Positions 8,769 to 17,154 of a stretch of 64,000 nt of DNA are shown piece by piece. The stretch's first letter is position 1. Each line of letters starts with the position of its first letter. A program made the position numbers and the translations under genes. Below the pieces are notes generated by a model that saw only the letters and a list, made by a program, of their open reading frames with translations, searched no databases and was not told the DNA's origin. The stretch is from Rhodospirillales bacterium BBD 1991-14 (lineage in GTDB: Bacteria > Pseudomonadota > Alphaproteobacteria > Kiloniellales > Kiloniellaceae): assembly GCA_001657395.1 (NCBI GenBank), contig LYSY01000001.1:992001-1056000 (forward strand), given 5' to 3'.

Positions 8769-10175
8769 TTACGGGGCGGGTTGCCTTGGCGCCCCCGGCC
8801 GCTCGATCTCGCAAACGAAGTCCTCGAACTTTCCACCGGCGCTGCGCGGGATGTCCGGGACATACTTCAAGACAACTGTGAAACCTTCGGGAAGACGGGA
8901 GCGGAAGTGCGCCATGACCTCCGCCTCCTTTTCCGGCGCCAGCGGTTCGTCGACCACCATGCGCGCCTCTACCTCGCCGATCCCGGTCTGCGCGAGCTGG
9001 AACTGCCGCACCGGCACGATGGCCAGCAGACCCCGGACGCCGAAGGCGGGCCAGTACTCGCCGCCGGCAGCGTCGATAAGCATGTTGCGCTCTCGGCCAA
9101 GAATGCGTTTCAGAACCGGCAACTGGCGCCCGGTCGGACAGGGCTCCCCGACCTCGGCATAGTCGCCGATGTCGTAGCGCAGAAACGGTTTGGCGAAGTT
9201 GTGCAGGGCGGTGACGATCACCCGACCCACCTGACCGGGTTTGCAGAGCCGCCCGTCCTCGTCGACGACCTCGACCAGGACGCAGTCGGCCTGCACCAGA
9301 TGGTGCTCATGGCCCGGCGCCTGAAGCGAGATGTAGCCGACCTCCTGGGAGCTGTAGGCATCGGCAACCGTCACGCCGAAGGCCTCGCGACAGGCCTCGC
9401 GGACCTCGGGCCGGAGCAGTTCGCTGAACGTCAGGCATTGCTTGAGCCGGGGTAGAGCAATGCCCTTGGCGATGCAGTGATTGGCCAGCGACAGGAGGTT
9501 CGTCGGATAGACGCGCAGATAGGCCGGCTCTTCACGCTGCAGCCACTCCACCTGGTTCGCGATGCTGGTTTCGATCTCAAGCGCAACCAAGGGGCCCGTC
9601 CTGAAGACGCTGCCCACGGCACGGCCCCAGCGTTCCAGATGAAGACCACCCGGATAGGCTGCGCGGCCGCCCGAGATGCGCCGGATCACCGCCATCTTCG
9701 CCGAGAGATCGCGTTGCTGCCAAAGATGCTCGCGCAGGGTCGCGACATCCCAGATCAGCGATGTGACCTGGGTCGAGAGCACGCGCACCGGCTCGCCCGT
9801 GGATCCCGAGGTGGAAGCCTCGCCGATTGCGCCGTGCTCCTTAGGCACCGCGGTGCTGACCAGCGCCTCGCCGGCGCGCTGCACCTCTCCGCGCCGCAGC
9901 GGCTTCAGCTTCAGCCAGGTGTCGTAGTCGAGGGCACGGTCGGGGACGATCCCGGCCTCCTCCAGGCGATCACGGTAGTAGGGCACCGTCGCCCAGACGT
10001 GACGCAGGAGCTGGGAGAGCTGCAGCAATTGGCGGCTCAGAATGGCCTGCCGCGAAAGCCACTGCGTTTCCTCCATCTGGCGCAGGAGCGCCAGCCTGAC
10101 GGCGGCGGCCGTCGACGGAAAACCGGGCCAGGCAATGCCCTCATAAAACGACGTTGGCGGGCGAAAGGCGCTCAT
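8769..10175 (-). CDS. Phenylacetate-CoA ligase-like adenylate-forming enzyme (PaaK family)
   Basis: A 468-residue AMP-forming ligase-like protein. The phosphate-loop motif STSGSTGEPVRV is clear, followed by AYSSQEVGYISLQAPGHEHH, RVIVTALHNFAKPFLRYDIGD (adenylate-binding Tyr-Asp region) and a C-terminal GKFEDFVCE segment, as in PaaK/CapK-type enzymes. It would activate a carboxylic acid to an acyl-AMP and then to a CoA thioester. The start overlaps the tctB stop by 4 bases (ATGA), so it is the last gene of the tctC-tctA-tctB operon. This suggests that it activates the acid imported by that transporter. The in-frame extension upstream overlaps tctB and is not used. Confidence 0.85.
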   Translation of the reverse strand: MSAFRPPTSFYEGIAWPGFPSTAAAVRLALLRQMEETQWLSRQAILSRQLLQLSQLLRHVWATVPYYRDRLEEAGIVPDRALDYDTWLKLKPLRRGEVQRAGEALVSTAVPKEHGAIGEASTSGSTGEPVRVLSTQVTSLIWDVATLREHLWQQRDLSAKMAVIRRISGGRAAYPGGLHLERWGRAVGSVFRTGPLVALEIETSIANQVEWLQREEPAYLRVYPTNLLSLANHCIAKGIALPRLKQCLTFSELLRPEVREACREAFGVTVADAYSSQEVGYISLQAPGHEHHLVQADCVLVEVVDEDGRLCKPGQVGRVIVTALHNFAKPFLRYDIGDYAEVGEPCPTGRQLPVLKRILGRERNMLIDAAGGEYWPAFGVRGLLAIVPVRQFQLAQTGIGEVEARMVVDEPLAPEKEAEVMAHFRSRLPEGFTVVLKYVPDIPRSAGGKFEDFVCEIERPGAPRQPAP

Positions 10176-10633
10176 GGCCCCTCCATCCACAGCGGCATCA
10201 GGGGCAAGGGAACGGAAAGCAGGAGCGCGAAGCCCAGATAGCTCAAGCCGGATATCGCCACGCCGACCGCAACCGCCGTGCGCCAGCCGTGTCCGTGCAG
10301 TCGCACGAACGCCAGGACATAAAGCCCCAGACCGAGGGGATAGCCCAGCAACACGACCGCGGGCAAAACCGCCAGCAGCCACAGCACGGCTTTCACCCAT
10401 CCATCCTTGAATTCAGGCTGGCTGTGCGGTGCCGCGATGGCTTCGACACCGGGCGCCGGGCCGCGCAGCAACGCCACTGCGCGTGCGGCGATCACAACCA
10501 GCATGGCCGCCGTCACCATCACGGGCAGCCGCAGGACCACCGCTGAGTAATCGTAGGTCAGCCAGCCAAGAAGGCAGAGTCCGACCGTGGCGAGAGCGGC
10601 CCCTGCCAGGCACGCCAGTTCCAGCCGCCTCAT
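10172..10633 (-). CDS. tctB: Tripartite tricarboxylate transporter TctB-type small membrane subunit
   Basis: A 153-residue integral membrane protein with four hydrophobic segments: near 7-27, 34-55, about 80-113 (long, containing the paired segment VLWLLAVLPAVVLLGYPLGL), and about 120-145. This matches the size and layout of the TctB/DUF1468 family, the small membrane subunit of TTT secondary carriers. It overlaps tctA by 4 bases and the ligase gene by 4 bases, so the operon is tightly coupled. Sequence conservation in TctB is low; the call rests mainly on topology and position. Confidence 0.85.
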   Translation of the reverse strand: MRRLELACLAGAALATVGLCLLGWLTYDYSAVVLRLPVMVTAAMLVVIAARAVALLRGPAPGVEAIAAPHSQPEFKDGWVKAVLWLLAVLPAVVLLGYPLGLGLYVLAFVRLHGHGWRTAVAVGVAISGLSYLGFALLLSVPLPLMPLWMEGP

Positions 10634-12114
10634 CTCTGCGCCCCCCCGCTTAGCCTTTGACGGATCAGGGGCCAGAGAAGACCCGCGACAATCAAAGCAG
10701 CGATGAAGAGCGCGCCGGGCCTGAGCAGGAAGTCCAGCCCGTAGGCCCTGAGCGAGATGTGCAGGTAGGTCTCCAACAGCGGCGCCAGGACGAAGCCGAG
10801 CAGCAGCGCCGGGCGGCTGTAGTCGAGCGCCCGCATGACGCAGCCGAAAATGGCAAACACAAAGACGAAGACCACGTCCAGGGGATCGTTCTGGTAGCCG
10901 TAGGCGCCCAGGACCACCAGCGAAAGCAGAACCGGGGCAAGGATCGTGCCCGGCACCTCGACAATGCGCACCAGGAACTGCGACAGCAGCAGCATGACGA
11001 TCACCGCCAGCAGGTTGGCGACGGCGAGCACGATGGCCAGACCGACGGCAATATCCAAGTGCTCGGCGAGAAAGTCCGGGCCCGGCTCCAATCCCAGAAT
11101 CAGGAAACCGCCGATCAGCACCGACATGCCGGCACTGCCTGGAATGCCGAGCCCGAGCGTCGTCACGAGCGCGCCGCCCTCTTTGGCGTTGTTGCTGCTC
11201 TCCGGTGCGATGACGCCCTCGACGATGCCGCTGCCGAAGCGCTCCGGACGCGCCGACGCCTGCTTCGCGGAGGCGTAGGCCAGGAAAGGCGCGGTGTCGC
11301 CGCCGATCCCCGGGATTATCCCGACGACGACGCCGATGACGGAGGAGCGCAGAAACAGCAGCTTATGGCGCAGCACGTCGAGCATACCCTGACGGACTTC
11401 GGCCCAGCGCGGACGTTGCGCACTGGCCTGATGCGCAAGTGTCCTGCCCCGCGCGAGGTCGAGTATCTCCGGGATCGCGAACAGCCCCAGGACCAGAGGA
11501 ACGATCTTGATGCCGTCGAGCAGGTAGTCGAACTCCAGCCAGAAGCGGGGCACGGCGGTGATCCGCTGCTCGCCGATCATCGCCAGGAAGATGCCCAAAC
11601 CTCCGGCGATGAGCCCCTTGGTGAGATTGCCCTGGCCCAGGACGGCGATGTAGACGACGCCCATCAAGGCCAGAAAGAAGGTCTCCGGCGAACCGATCGT
11701 CAGCACGATGGGCTGGAGGAAGGGCAGGAGGCCGGCGAGCGCCACCACACCGACGCAGCCGCCCAGTCCGGAGGACGCGAAGGCGGCTCCGAGGGCACGC
11801 CCGGTCTGACCGGTCCGGCTCATGGGATAGCCATCCGCCAGTGTGGCCGCGTTGGGTGGCGAACCCGGAATCCCCAGCAGGATGGTCGTGAGCGCCCCGC
11901 CGGTATAGACCACGGCGTGGGCGGCCAGAAGAAAAGCCAGGCCGGCCATCGGGTCCATGCCGAAAACAAACGGGAGGAGCAATGCCAGTGCCGTCAGCCC
12001 GCTCATGCCGGGAAGCACGCCGAGCAGCAGTCCGACCGGAACGGCCGCTGCGATCAGCAGCAGAACCGCCGGGTCGAGGAAAAGCTGCAGTCCCTGAAGA
12101 TAGTCCGCCAGCAT
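10630..12114 (-). CDS. tctA: Tripartite tricarboxylate transporter TctA-type large membrane subunit
   Basis: A 494-residue, roughly 12-helix membrane protein. The TctA signatures are present: LPGMSGLTALALLLP near the N-terminus, the LLGIPGSPPNAATLADGYP motif, and GIIPGIGGDTAPFLAYASAK followed by KEGGALVTTLGLGIPGSAGM. It forms the transport channel of the TTT system and uses ion-coupled transport with the TctC binding protein. The substrate class for TTT systems is organic acids (citrate, tartrate, aromatic dicarboxylates and others); the exact ligand cannot be read here. Confidence 0.95.
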   Translation of the reverse strand: MLADYLQGLQLFLDPAVLLLIAAAVPVGLLLGVLPGMSGLTALALLLPFVFGMDPMAGLAFLLAAHAVVYTGGALTTILLGIPGSPPNAATLADGYPMSRTGQTGRALGAAFASSGLGGCVGVVALAGLLPFLQPIVLTIGSPETFFLALMGVVYIAVLGQGNLTKGLIAGGLGIFLAMIGEQRITAVPRFWLEFDYLLDGIKIVPLVLGLFAIPEILDLARGRTLAHQASAQRPRWAEVRQGMLDVLRHKLLFLRSSVIGVVVGIIPGIGGDTAPFLAYASAKQASARPERFGSGIVEGVIAPESSNNAKEGGALVTTLGLGIPGSAGMSVLIGGFLILGLEPGPDFLAEHLDIAVGLAIVLAVANLLAVIVMLLLSQFLVRIVEVPGTILAPVLLSLVVLGAYGYQNDPLDVVFVFVFAIFGCVMRALDYSRPALLLGFVLAPLLETYLHISLRAYGLDFLLRPGALFIAALIVAGLLWPLIRQRLSGGAQR

Positions 12115-12157
12115 TCAGCCGTGCCGTTCGGGTAAAGACGCAGTCTCGGACAGCGGC

Positions 12158-13189
12158 CTAGTCCGGGAAATACTCTTCCAGGACCACGCTGCGGACCCGC
12201 GCCAGGGTGGCCTCATCGAGAGCCGCAAGAGAACCGCTGATGTACTGTTCAACCACCTCTGCGGTTTCCGCCCGTATCGGGCGCCTTTGTGCCGCCATGT
12301 CGCTGACGATTTGCGGATCTTCCAGCACTGCCTGTACGGCCTGCCGCAGAAACCGGGTGCGATCCTCGGGAACATCAGGGGTCGAAACGAAGATACGGCC
12401 GATTTTGGTCAGCTGCTCGGTATAGTCCACCCACCAAGCGGCACTGTCTCCGAAGGATGCAACCTCAAAGACGGTCGGCAGATCGGGTAGAATCTCCGAA
12501 CGCTCCCGGCCAAACACCGCAATGGGGATGACCATCCCGCCCTTGGCGTACTTGGCGGCTGAACTTTCCGAGAGGACGAGTGCGTCGACCTCGCCGCGGA
12601 TCGCAGCCAGGCCCGCTTCCTTCGAGCCCTTGTAGCCCATGATGATCTCGGAATTGAGATCCAGCGCCGTCGACGCCATGGCGGCGACACTGGCCAGGGA
12701 ATCGGTCCGGCCCGCAGCTCCCCACTTGATGACCTCGGCAGTGGCCTGGGCATCGGCGAGGCTGCGGTAGGGCGAAGCCGCACTGAAAACGATAACCCTG
12801 GGTTCCGATGTGACGCGGCCCAGCACCGTCAGTCGGGTCAGATCGAAACGAACCCCTTCGGTTCCGACGAGTTGGCTCATCGTCGAGGCACGGCCGTTGA
12901 TCAGCATCAGGGTAAGGCCGTCCGGTTTGGCCGTCATCAGCCGGTTGAGCGCCAGGTTGCCGCCCCCGCCGGGACGGTTCTCGACGATCACAGTCGCGCC
13001 CAGCTGCGCCTCCAGGTGCGACGCCAGGAGCCGCGCATAGGTGTCGTAGCCACCGCCCGCGCCATAGCCGACAACCAGCTTGACCACCTTGCCCTTGTAA
13101 AACTCTGCCGCGGTCTCCGCGGCTGCGTCGCTCATGAACCCCGAAAGCGCAACCAAGGCCCCGAGCAAAACCGCCGGTAAACGAAACAC
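12158..13189 (-). CDS. tctC: TTT-family periplasmic solute-binding protein (TctC/Bug type)
   Basis: A 343-residue secreted binding protein. It has a Sec signal peptide (about residues 1-24, ending SDAAAE) and then the Bug/TctC fold with VVKLVVGYGAGGGYDTYARLL and VENRPGGGGNLALNRL, both conserved in this family. It captures the organic acid in the periplasm for TctA/TctB. It is first in the operon, 43 bases upstream of tctA. The ligand pocket shows an AGGGYDTY variant of the more common PGGxxD loop, and this variant recurs in part of the Bug family. Confidence 0.92.
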   Translation of the reverse strand: MFRLPAVLLGALVALSGFMSDAAAETAAEFYKGKVVKLVVGYGAGGGYDTYARLLASHLEAQLGATVIVENRPGGGGNLALNRLMTAKPDGLTLMLINGRASTMSQLVGTEGVRFDLTRLTVLGRVTSEPRVIVFSAASPYRSLADAQATAEVIKWGAAGRTDSLASVAAMASTALDLNSEIIMGYKGSKEAGLAAIRGEVDALVLSESSAAKYAKGGMVIPIAVFGRERSEILPDLPTVFEVASFGDSAAWWVDYTEQLTKIGRIFVSTPDVPEDRTRFLRQAVQAVLEDPQIVSDMAAQRRPIRAETAEVVEQYISGSLAALDEATLARVRSVVLEEYFPD

Positions 13190-13293
13190 TGCTAGTCCCC
13201 CACTTTGGTCCCCACGGATCCACCGCCCGGCAGCCTAGGGACCGGACGCTAAGGAAGCTTTAACCATACCGCGGCGATGGCTGTCACCGGATC

Positions 13294-13338
13294 AAAAGCG
13301 TCGGCCCCAAAAACGTCGGCCCCAAAAGCGTCGGCTCC
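13294..13338. repeat. Three tandem 15-bp repeats
   Basis: Three near-identical 15-base units (AAAAGCGTCGGCCCC with one or two substitutions in copies 2 and 3) lie in the gap between the tctC start and the gamma carbonic anhydrase stop. In one plus-strand frame the unit reads Ser-Ala-Pro-Lys-Ala/Thr within a 28-codon open frame from 13277. No ribosome-binding site precedes it, so it is treated as a noncoding short repeat. Confidence 0.8.
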
Positions 13339-13374
13339 AGCCGCGAACCAGACCAGATCATAGGCTCACCCGAC

Positions 13375-13932
13375 TCAGCCTTTGCGTTCGCGCAGATAGT
13401 CGGCTGCGTTCTCCTGGTAGTGGCTGGCCAGATAGGGCAGATCCGCCAGTTCGGCCTCGCTCAAGGCGCGCATCGGCTTGGCCGGGCGGCCGCCCCAAAG
13501 CTCCCCCCGGGCGACGCGCTTGCCCGGCGTGACCAGGGCCCCGGCTGCCACCATGGCCTGCCCCTCCACCACCGCGCCGTCCATGACCACCGCGGCCATG
13601 CCGATGAAAGCACCGCTTTCGACTGTGCAGGCGTGGATCAGCGCCTGATGGCCAATGGTCACGTTGTCGCCGATCACGGTCGGCATCCCGCCGCCGGTCT
13701 CGCGGTAGTCGCCGGCCCGGTCATGATTGACGTGGACGATCGTGCCGTCCTGCAGGTTCGTTCCGGCGCCGATGCGGATCATGTTCACGTCGCCGCGCAG
13801 CACGCAGCCGTACCAGACCGACGACCCCGGCCCGATCTCGACATCACCGATCACGGCCGCGGTTTCGGCCACAAAGGCGTCGGGATGGATTTTCGGGAGG
13901 ATGCCACGGTAGGCGATGATGTTGCCGGCCAT
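13375..13932 (-). CDS. Gamma-class carbonic anhydrase family protein
   Basis: A 185-residue left-handed beta-helix protein of the gamma carbonic anhydrase / YrdA / PaaY group. Hexapeptide repeats run from about residue 20 to 145. The three zinc-ligand histidines are visible in TIVHVNHD and VTIGHQALIHAC, so a metal site is intact. The ATG at 13932 (MAGNIIAYRGILPKI) matches the usual family start; the longer frame upstream is unconserved. The activity (CO2 hydration or other) cannot be told from sequence. It is monocistronic, with the transporter operon upstream of it on the same strand. Confidence 0.9.
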   Translation of the reverse strand: MAGNIIAYRGILPKIHPDAFVAETAAVIGDVEIGPGSSVWYGCVLRGDVNMIRIGAGTNLQDGTIVHVNHDRAGDYRETGGGMPTVIGDNVTIGHQALIHACTVESGAFIGMAAVVMDGAVVEGQAMVAAGALVTPGKRVARGELWGGRPAKPMRALSEAELADLPYLASHYQENAADYLRERKG

Positions 13933-14229
13933 TTGTGTGGTCCATCGAGCTTGCGGTGCCGCGTGGAAGGTGGAGGCCCGCCATCCGGCCCCGGTGAAAG
14001 GGAAAGCGCTGACGCCCCGGAAATAGCCGGAGCGGCCCGGCAGGTCAAACCTGCCGCCGGACATTGCCACACGGTTCGAGAAGCAGCCTGACGCGTCGGG
14101 GCGGCGCAAGCGATACAGCCGGGCGTTGAAAAAAGCAGCGGGCAGTTTCCAGACGTGGTACCTTGCCCGCATGCTGGCGGCCGGCGACAACGGCGGCTTT
14201 TTGGAGACGTTCACTCTTGGGGGAGGCTC

Positions 14230-14622
14230 ATGGGGAGAGTTCGAGTGAAGACCTTGGCCGCTCTAGGCTGCCTTGCCATTGGAATTGCCTGCGGCGGCCC
14301 CAAGGCGGCGCAGGCCGCGGATCTCGGCCCGCCGTCGCAGTGGGACGAGATGCAGAAGTTCGAGTACTACATCGGCAACATCGCCGGCGCCATGAACATC
14401 TGCCGGATGTACAGCCTCCACGCCAGCATGCGCGAACTCTCCGTGCTGACCCCCTATGGCCAGAAGGGATTGAGAGACTGGGGGTCCTATGACGGGATCC
14501 GCGGAGCGGCCTGCGGCGGGCTTGCCAACGACGCGAAAGCCATCCTGGGTGACCGCGACAAGCTGATCGACTATCTGAAGGCCCGCTACGATTGCGCCGG
14601 GGGCGACTGCGTCGAACGCTGA
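14230..14622 (+). CDS. Small exported protein of unknown function
   Basis: A 130-residue protein with a clear signal peptide (basic start, hydrophobic core LAALGCLAIGIACG, probable cleavage after AQAA). The mature part has five cysteines (one in the start NICRMY, others in ACGG, YDCAGGDC), which suggests disulphides in the periplasm. The ATG at 14230 has GGGGGAGG just upstream. I do not recognise the family. It points toward the zinc-linked genes at 15 kb but is separated from them by about 450 bases, so a link is not supported. Confidence 0.65.
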   Translation: MGRVRVKTLAALGCLAIGIACGGPKAAQAADLGPPSQWDEMQKFEYYIGNIAGAMNICRMYSLHASMRELSVLTPYGQKGLRDWGSYDGIRGAACGGLANDAKAILGDRDKLIDYLKARYDCAGGDCVER

Positions 14623-14905
14623 GCACCGGCTGGTAAGCCGCCGCAGAACGCGGCACCTGCTGTTTGCCGATACCCAAAAGGCAGGCGCAAAGAGAAAACG
14701 GCCCCCTGTGACAGCGGCCGGCGTCCCGTGCGAAAGATCAGCCCGGCGCGGCTCAGCGTTCCGCTCAGCCAGGTTCTGGTATCCTGCTGGTATCTATAAG
14801 TAATTTTTCTCGGAAAAGCCGTTCCGATACTTCTGCTCTGCCCCATTCGCTTCGGTCTCTACCGTGAGCGCGCGCCGCGAACCCAAAGTACCATACTCTA
14901 TTGAA

Positions 14906-14926
14906 ATACGTTATAACATAACGTAT
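14906..14926. promoter_or_regulatory. Probable Zur operator (perfect 21-bp palindrome)
   Basis: The sequence ATACGTTAT-AAC-ATAACGTAT is a perfect 9-3-9 inverted repeat in an AT-rich patch of an otherwise GC-rich 447-base gap (14623-15069). The core GTTATAaCATAAC closely matches the alphaproteobacterial Zur box (GTTATANTATAAC) as I know it. It lies about 145 bases before a COG0523 GTPase gene, the classic Zur target. Zinc-loaded Zur would repress transcription there. No zur gene is in the window. The rest of the gap shows no other recognised element. Confidence 0.8.
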
Positions 14927-15069
14927 CAACGACAGATGAACGGGCCGATGTAGACGCCGCACGATGGATTGAAGGTCGAAATCTCATTTGCACCCTCCTC
15001 GACACCGCGCGCCGCGGCGCGACGACACGCGCTCATGCAATCGAGCCCAAAACGAACAAGGCATGAATC

Positions 15070-16287
15070 ATGAATGCTGAAGCCAGCCGCCTTCCCGTCA
15101 CTGTACTCTCCGGTTTTCTCGGCGCCGGTAAGACGACACTCCTGAACCGCGTGCTGAACAACCGCGACGGCCGGCGCGTTGCCGTCATCGTCAATGACAT
15201 GTCGGAAGTGAACATCGACGCCGACCTGGTGCGCGCGGACACAGAGCTGAGCCGCACCGACGAAACACTAGTGGAGATGTCGAACGGCTGTATCTGCTGC
15301 ACGCTGCGCGATGACCTGCTCGCCGAAGTCCGACGCCTCGCCAGCGAGGGACGCTTCGATTACCTGCTGATCGAGTCAACCGGCATCTCGGAGCCCTTAC
15401 CCGTCGCAGCCACCTTCGATTTCCGCGACGCCGAGGGCGAAAGCCTGTCGGACGTCGCCCGTCTCGATACCATGGTGACTGTCGTCGACGCGGTGAACCT
15501 GCTGCGCGACTACTCCAGCCACGACTTCCTGCGTGACCGGGGCGAAACCGTAGGCGAGGAAGACGAGCGCACGCTTGTGCATCTTCTGACCGACCAGATC
15601 GAGTTCGCCGATGTGATCATCCTCAACAAGGTCGCCGATGCAGAGCCTCATCAGGTTGACGCCGCGCGCAAGATCATCCGCAGCCTCAACGCGGATGCGC
15701 AGATTATCGAGACCAACCATTCCGACGTTCCCGCGGAAAAGATCCTCGATACCGGACTCTTCGACTACGAGAAGGCGCACGAGCATCCAATGTGGGCGAA
15801 GGAACTCTACGGCTACGAGGATCATGTGCCAGAGACCGAGGAGTACGGTGTCACGAGCTTCGTATACCGTGCCCGTCGTCCGTTCGACCCGGAACGCATC
15901 CACGCCGTGCTAAACGGAGACCTGCCCGGCGTTATTCGCGCCAAAGGGCATTTCTGGATCGCCACGCGGCCCGACTGGGTGGCCGAGTTCTCCCTCGCGG
16001 GCGCCCTGTCCTCGGTCAATCCGCTGGGCATCTGGTGGGCTGCCGTCCCGAAGGAACGCTGGCCGGATCATGAAAGCGCGCGCGCCTACATGCAGGCGCA
16101 GTGGCAGGAGCCCTGGGGCGACCGGCGGCAGGAAATCGTGTTCATCGGCAGCGGAATCGACTGGCCGGCACTGACGGCCCGGCTAGACGCCTGCCTCCTG
16201 CCCGAGGACATCGCAGATGGACCCGATGCGCTCCCCGACTTGCCGGATCCTTTTCCGGCGTGGCGGCGCGCGCAAGCAGCGGAGTGA
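15070..16287 (+). CDS. COG0523/CobW-family GTPase, putative zinc metallochaperone
   Basis: A 405-residue G3E-family GTPase. The Walker A motif GAGKTT lies at residues 18-23, the metal-binding CxCC motif in [12 protein letters not shown] at 72-83, the guanine motif NKVAD further on, and a C-terminal CobW domain follows. Family members of this ZigA/YeiR type deliver zinc to client enzymes under zinc starvation. The Zur-like palindrome upstream supports a zinc role rather than cobalt or nitrile hydratase. The ATG at 15070 lies just after a short AACAAGG segment. It is probably cotranscribed with the DUF1826 gene 32 bases downstream. Confidence 0.92.
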   Translation: MNAEASRLPVTVLSGFLGAGKTTLLNRVLNNRDGRRVAVIVNDMSEVNIDADLVRADTELSRTDETLVEMSNGCICCTLRDDLLAEVRRLASEGRFDYLLIESTGISEPLPVAATFDFRDAEGESLSDVARLDTMVTVVDAVNLLRDYSSHDFLRDRGETVGEEDERTLVHLLTDQIEFADVIILNKVADAEPHQVDAARKIIRSLNADAQIIETNHSDVPAEKILDTGLFDYEKAHEHPMWAKELYGYEDHVPETEEYGVTSFVYRARRPFDPERIHAVLNGDLPGVIRAKGHFWIATRPDWVAEFSLAGALSSVNPLGIWWAAVPKERWPDHESARAYMQAQWQEPWGDRRQEIVFIGSGIDWPALTARLDACLLPEDIADGPDALPDLPDPFPAWRRAQAAE

Positions 16288-16319
16288 GACCTGTTCGGAA
16301 AGGTCCAGTGGAATTCAGC

Positions 16320-17003
16320 ATGGCTCAAGCATCCCAGGAACTAGGAGTCCCCCGCCAGGCCGCCGCACTGACCGCCGGAGTGAGGGCTGTCGATACACTG
16401 GACGGCCTTGCCGCCATCAATGAGCCCGCCACCGAACTCGTGATCTGGCAGCGTTCGCTTCCTTCGTGTTTCAGGGACTGGATCGATCGCATAGATGCCG
16501 TCACTCTTCCGCAGATACGGATCCTCGTTCGACCTGGCGATCTGCTGTGTGCTCTCGTGCCCCTGCTGGACGACTGCGGGCTCGTTCAGAGCGACATGCG
16601 TGATCTCCTCGTCGAAGACATCGGCAACCTTGTGAGCGCGTTCGCCGACATCACCGGCAGCGACAGGGTTGATGTCCGGCTGGAACGTGTCGATCACGAT
16701 GCCTGCTGGAAGTTTCATCGCGACACCGTGGAGGCGCGCCTCGTCACAACCTATCGCGGACCAACGACGGAGTGGGTCCAAATGGTGCATGCCGAGAGCG
16801 CCATAGCCGAACAAAGGGGTTTTGACGGTCCGCTGGAGCGCCTCGGGGATCACGATGTCGCACTGTTCAAGGGCAACCGTGCCGGTCCGAACAGTGGGAT
16901 CGTCCACCGTTCACCGCCGGTCGCAGGAACTGGGCTTACCCGGCTGTTTCTCTGCCTCAACAGGCAAACGGTTGTGTCGCCGGAGCCGTGGGTCAAGGCC
17001 TGA
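16320..17003 (+). CDS. DUF1826 family protein, candidate zinc-regulon member
   Basis: A 227-residue protein resembling DUF1826. It has the segment VDVRLERVDHDACWKFHRD, then VEARLVTTYRGPTTEWV and SGIVHRSPPV. The HxD pair in KFHRD, followed by an Arg-rich strand and a later His, recalls a metal-binding cupin or 2-oxoglutarate oxygenase layout; that is an inference, not a demonstrated activity. It follows the COG0523 gene by 32 bases, an arrangement I know from other alphaproteobacteria, and is presumably under the same Zur control. The ATG at 16320 is chosen because the upstream frame overlaps COG0523. Confidence 0.8.
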   Translation: MAQASQELGVPRQAAALTAGVRAVDTLDGLAAINEPATELVIWQRSLPSCFRDWIDRIDAVTLPQIRILVRPGDLLCALVPLLDDCGLVQSDMRDLLVEDIGNLVSAFADITGSDRVDVRLERVDHDACWKFHRDTVEARLVTTYRGPTTEWVQMVHAESAIAEQRGFDGPLERLGDHDVALFKGNRAGPNSGIVHRSPPVAGTGLTRLFLCLNRQTVVSPEPWVKA

Positions 17004-17061
17004 AAACCTGCGCCTTCCAATCACTCAGTTCGCCTGACCCAGGAGAAGGCGAGAAAAAATG

Positions 17062-17084
17062 CGGGCTGCAGATACTGCAGCCCG
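17062..17084. terminator. Intrinsic terminator between convergent genes
   Basis: A perfect 10-bp stem CGGGCTGCAG / CTGCAGCCCG with a 3-base loop. Read on the minus strand it is followed by CATTTTTTC, so it should end transcription of the multicopper oxidase gene. It may also act on the DUF1826 transcript from the other side. Confidence 0.8.
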
Positions 17085-17154
17085 TCTTCGCTCGTCGATA
17101 CCACACTGAAAGCAATCGAGACTTAAGTCGTCCGGATATGCGAAAGCTCCCCCA

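Noticed and set aside
5998-8814. A 938-codon antisense frame opposite phaC
   Set aside because: The plus strand encodes a complete PHA synthase with its catalytic motifs; the antisense frame is open because of high-GC codon bias.
13277-13363. A 28-codon SAPK-repeat peptide gene
   Set aside because: No ribosome-binding site and no family; kept as a repeat only.
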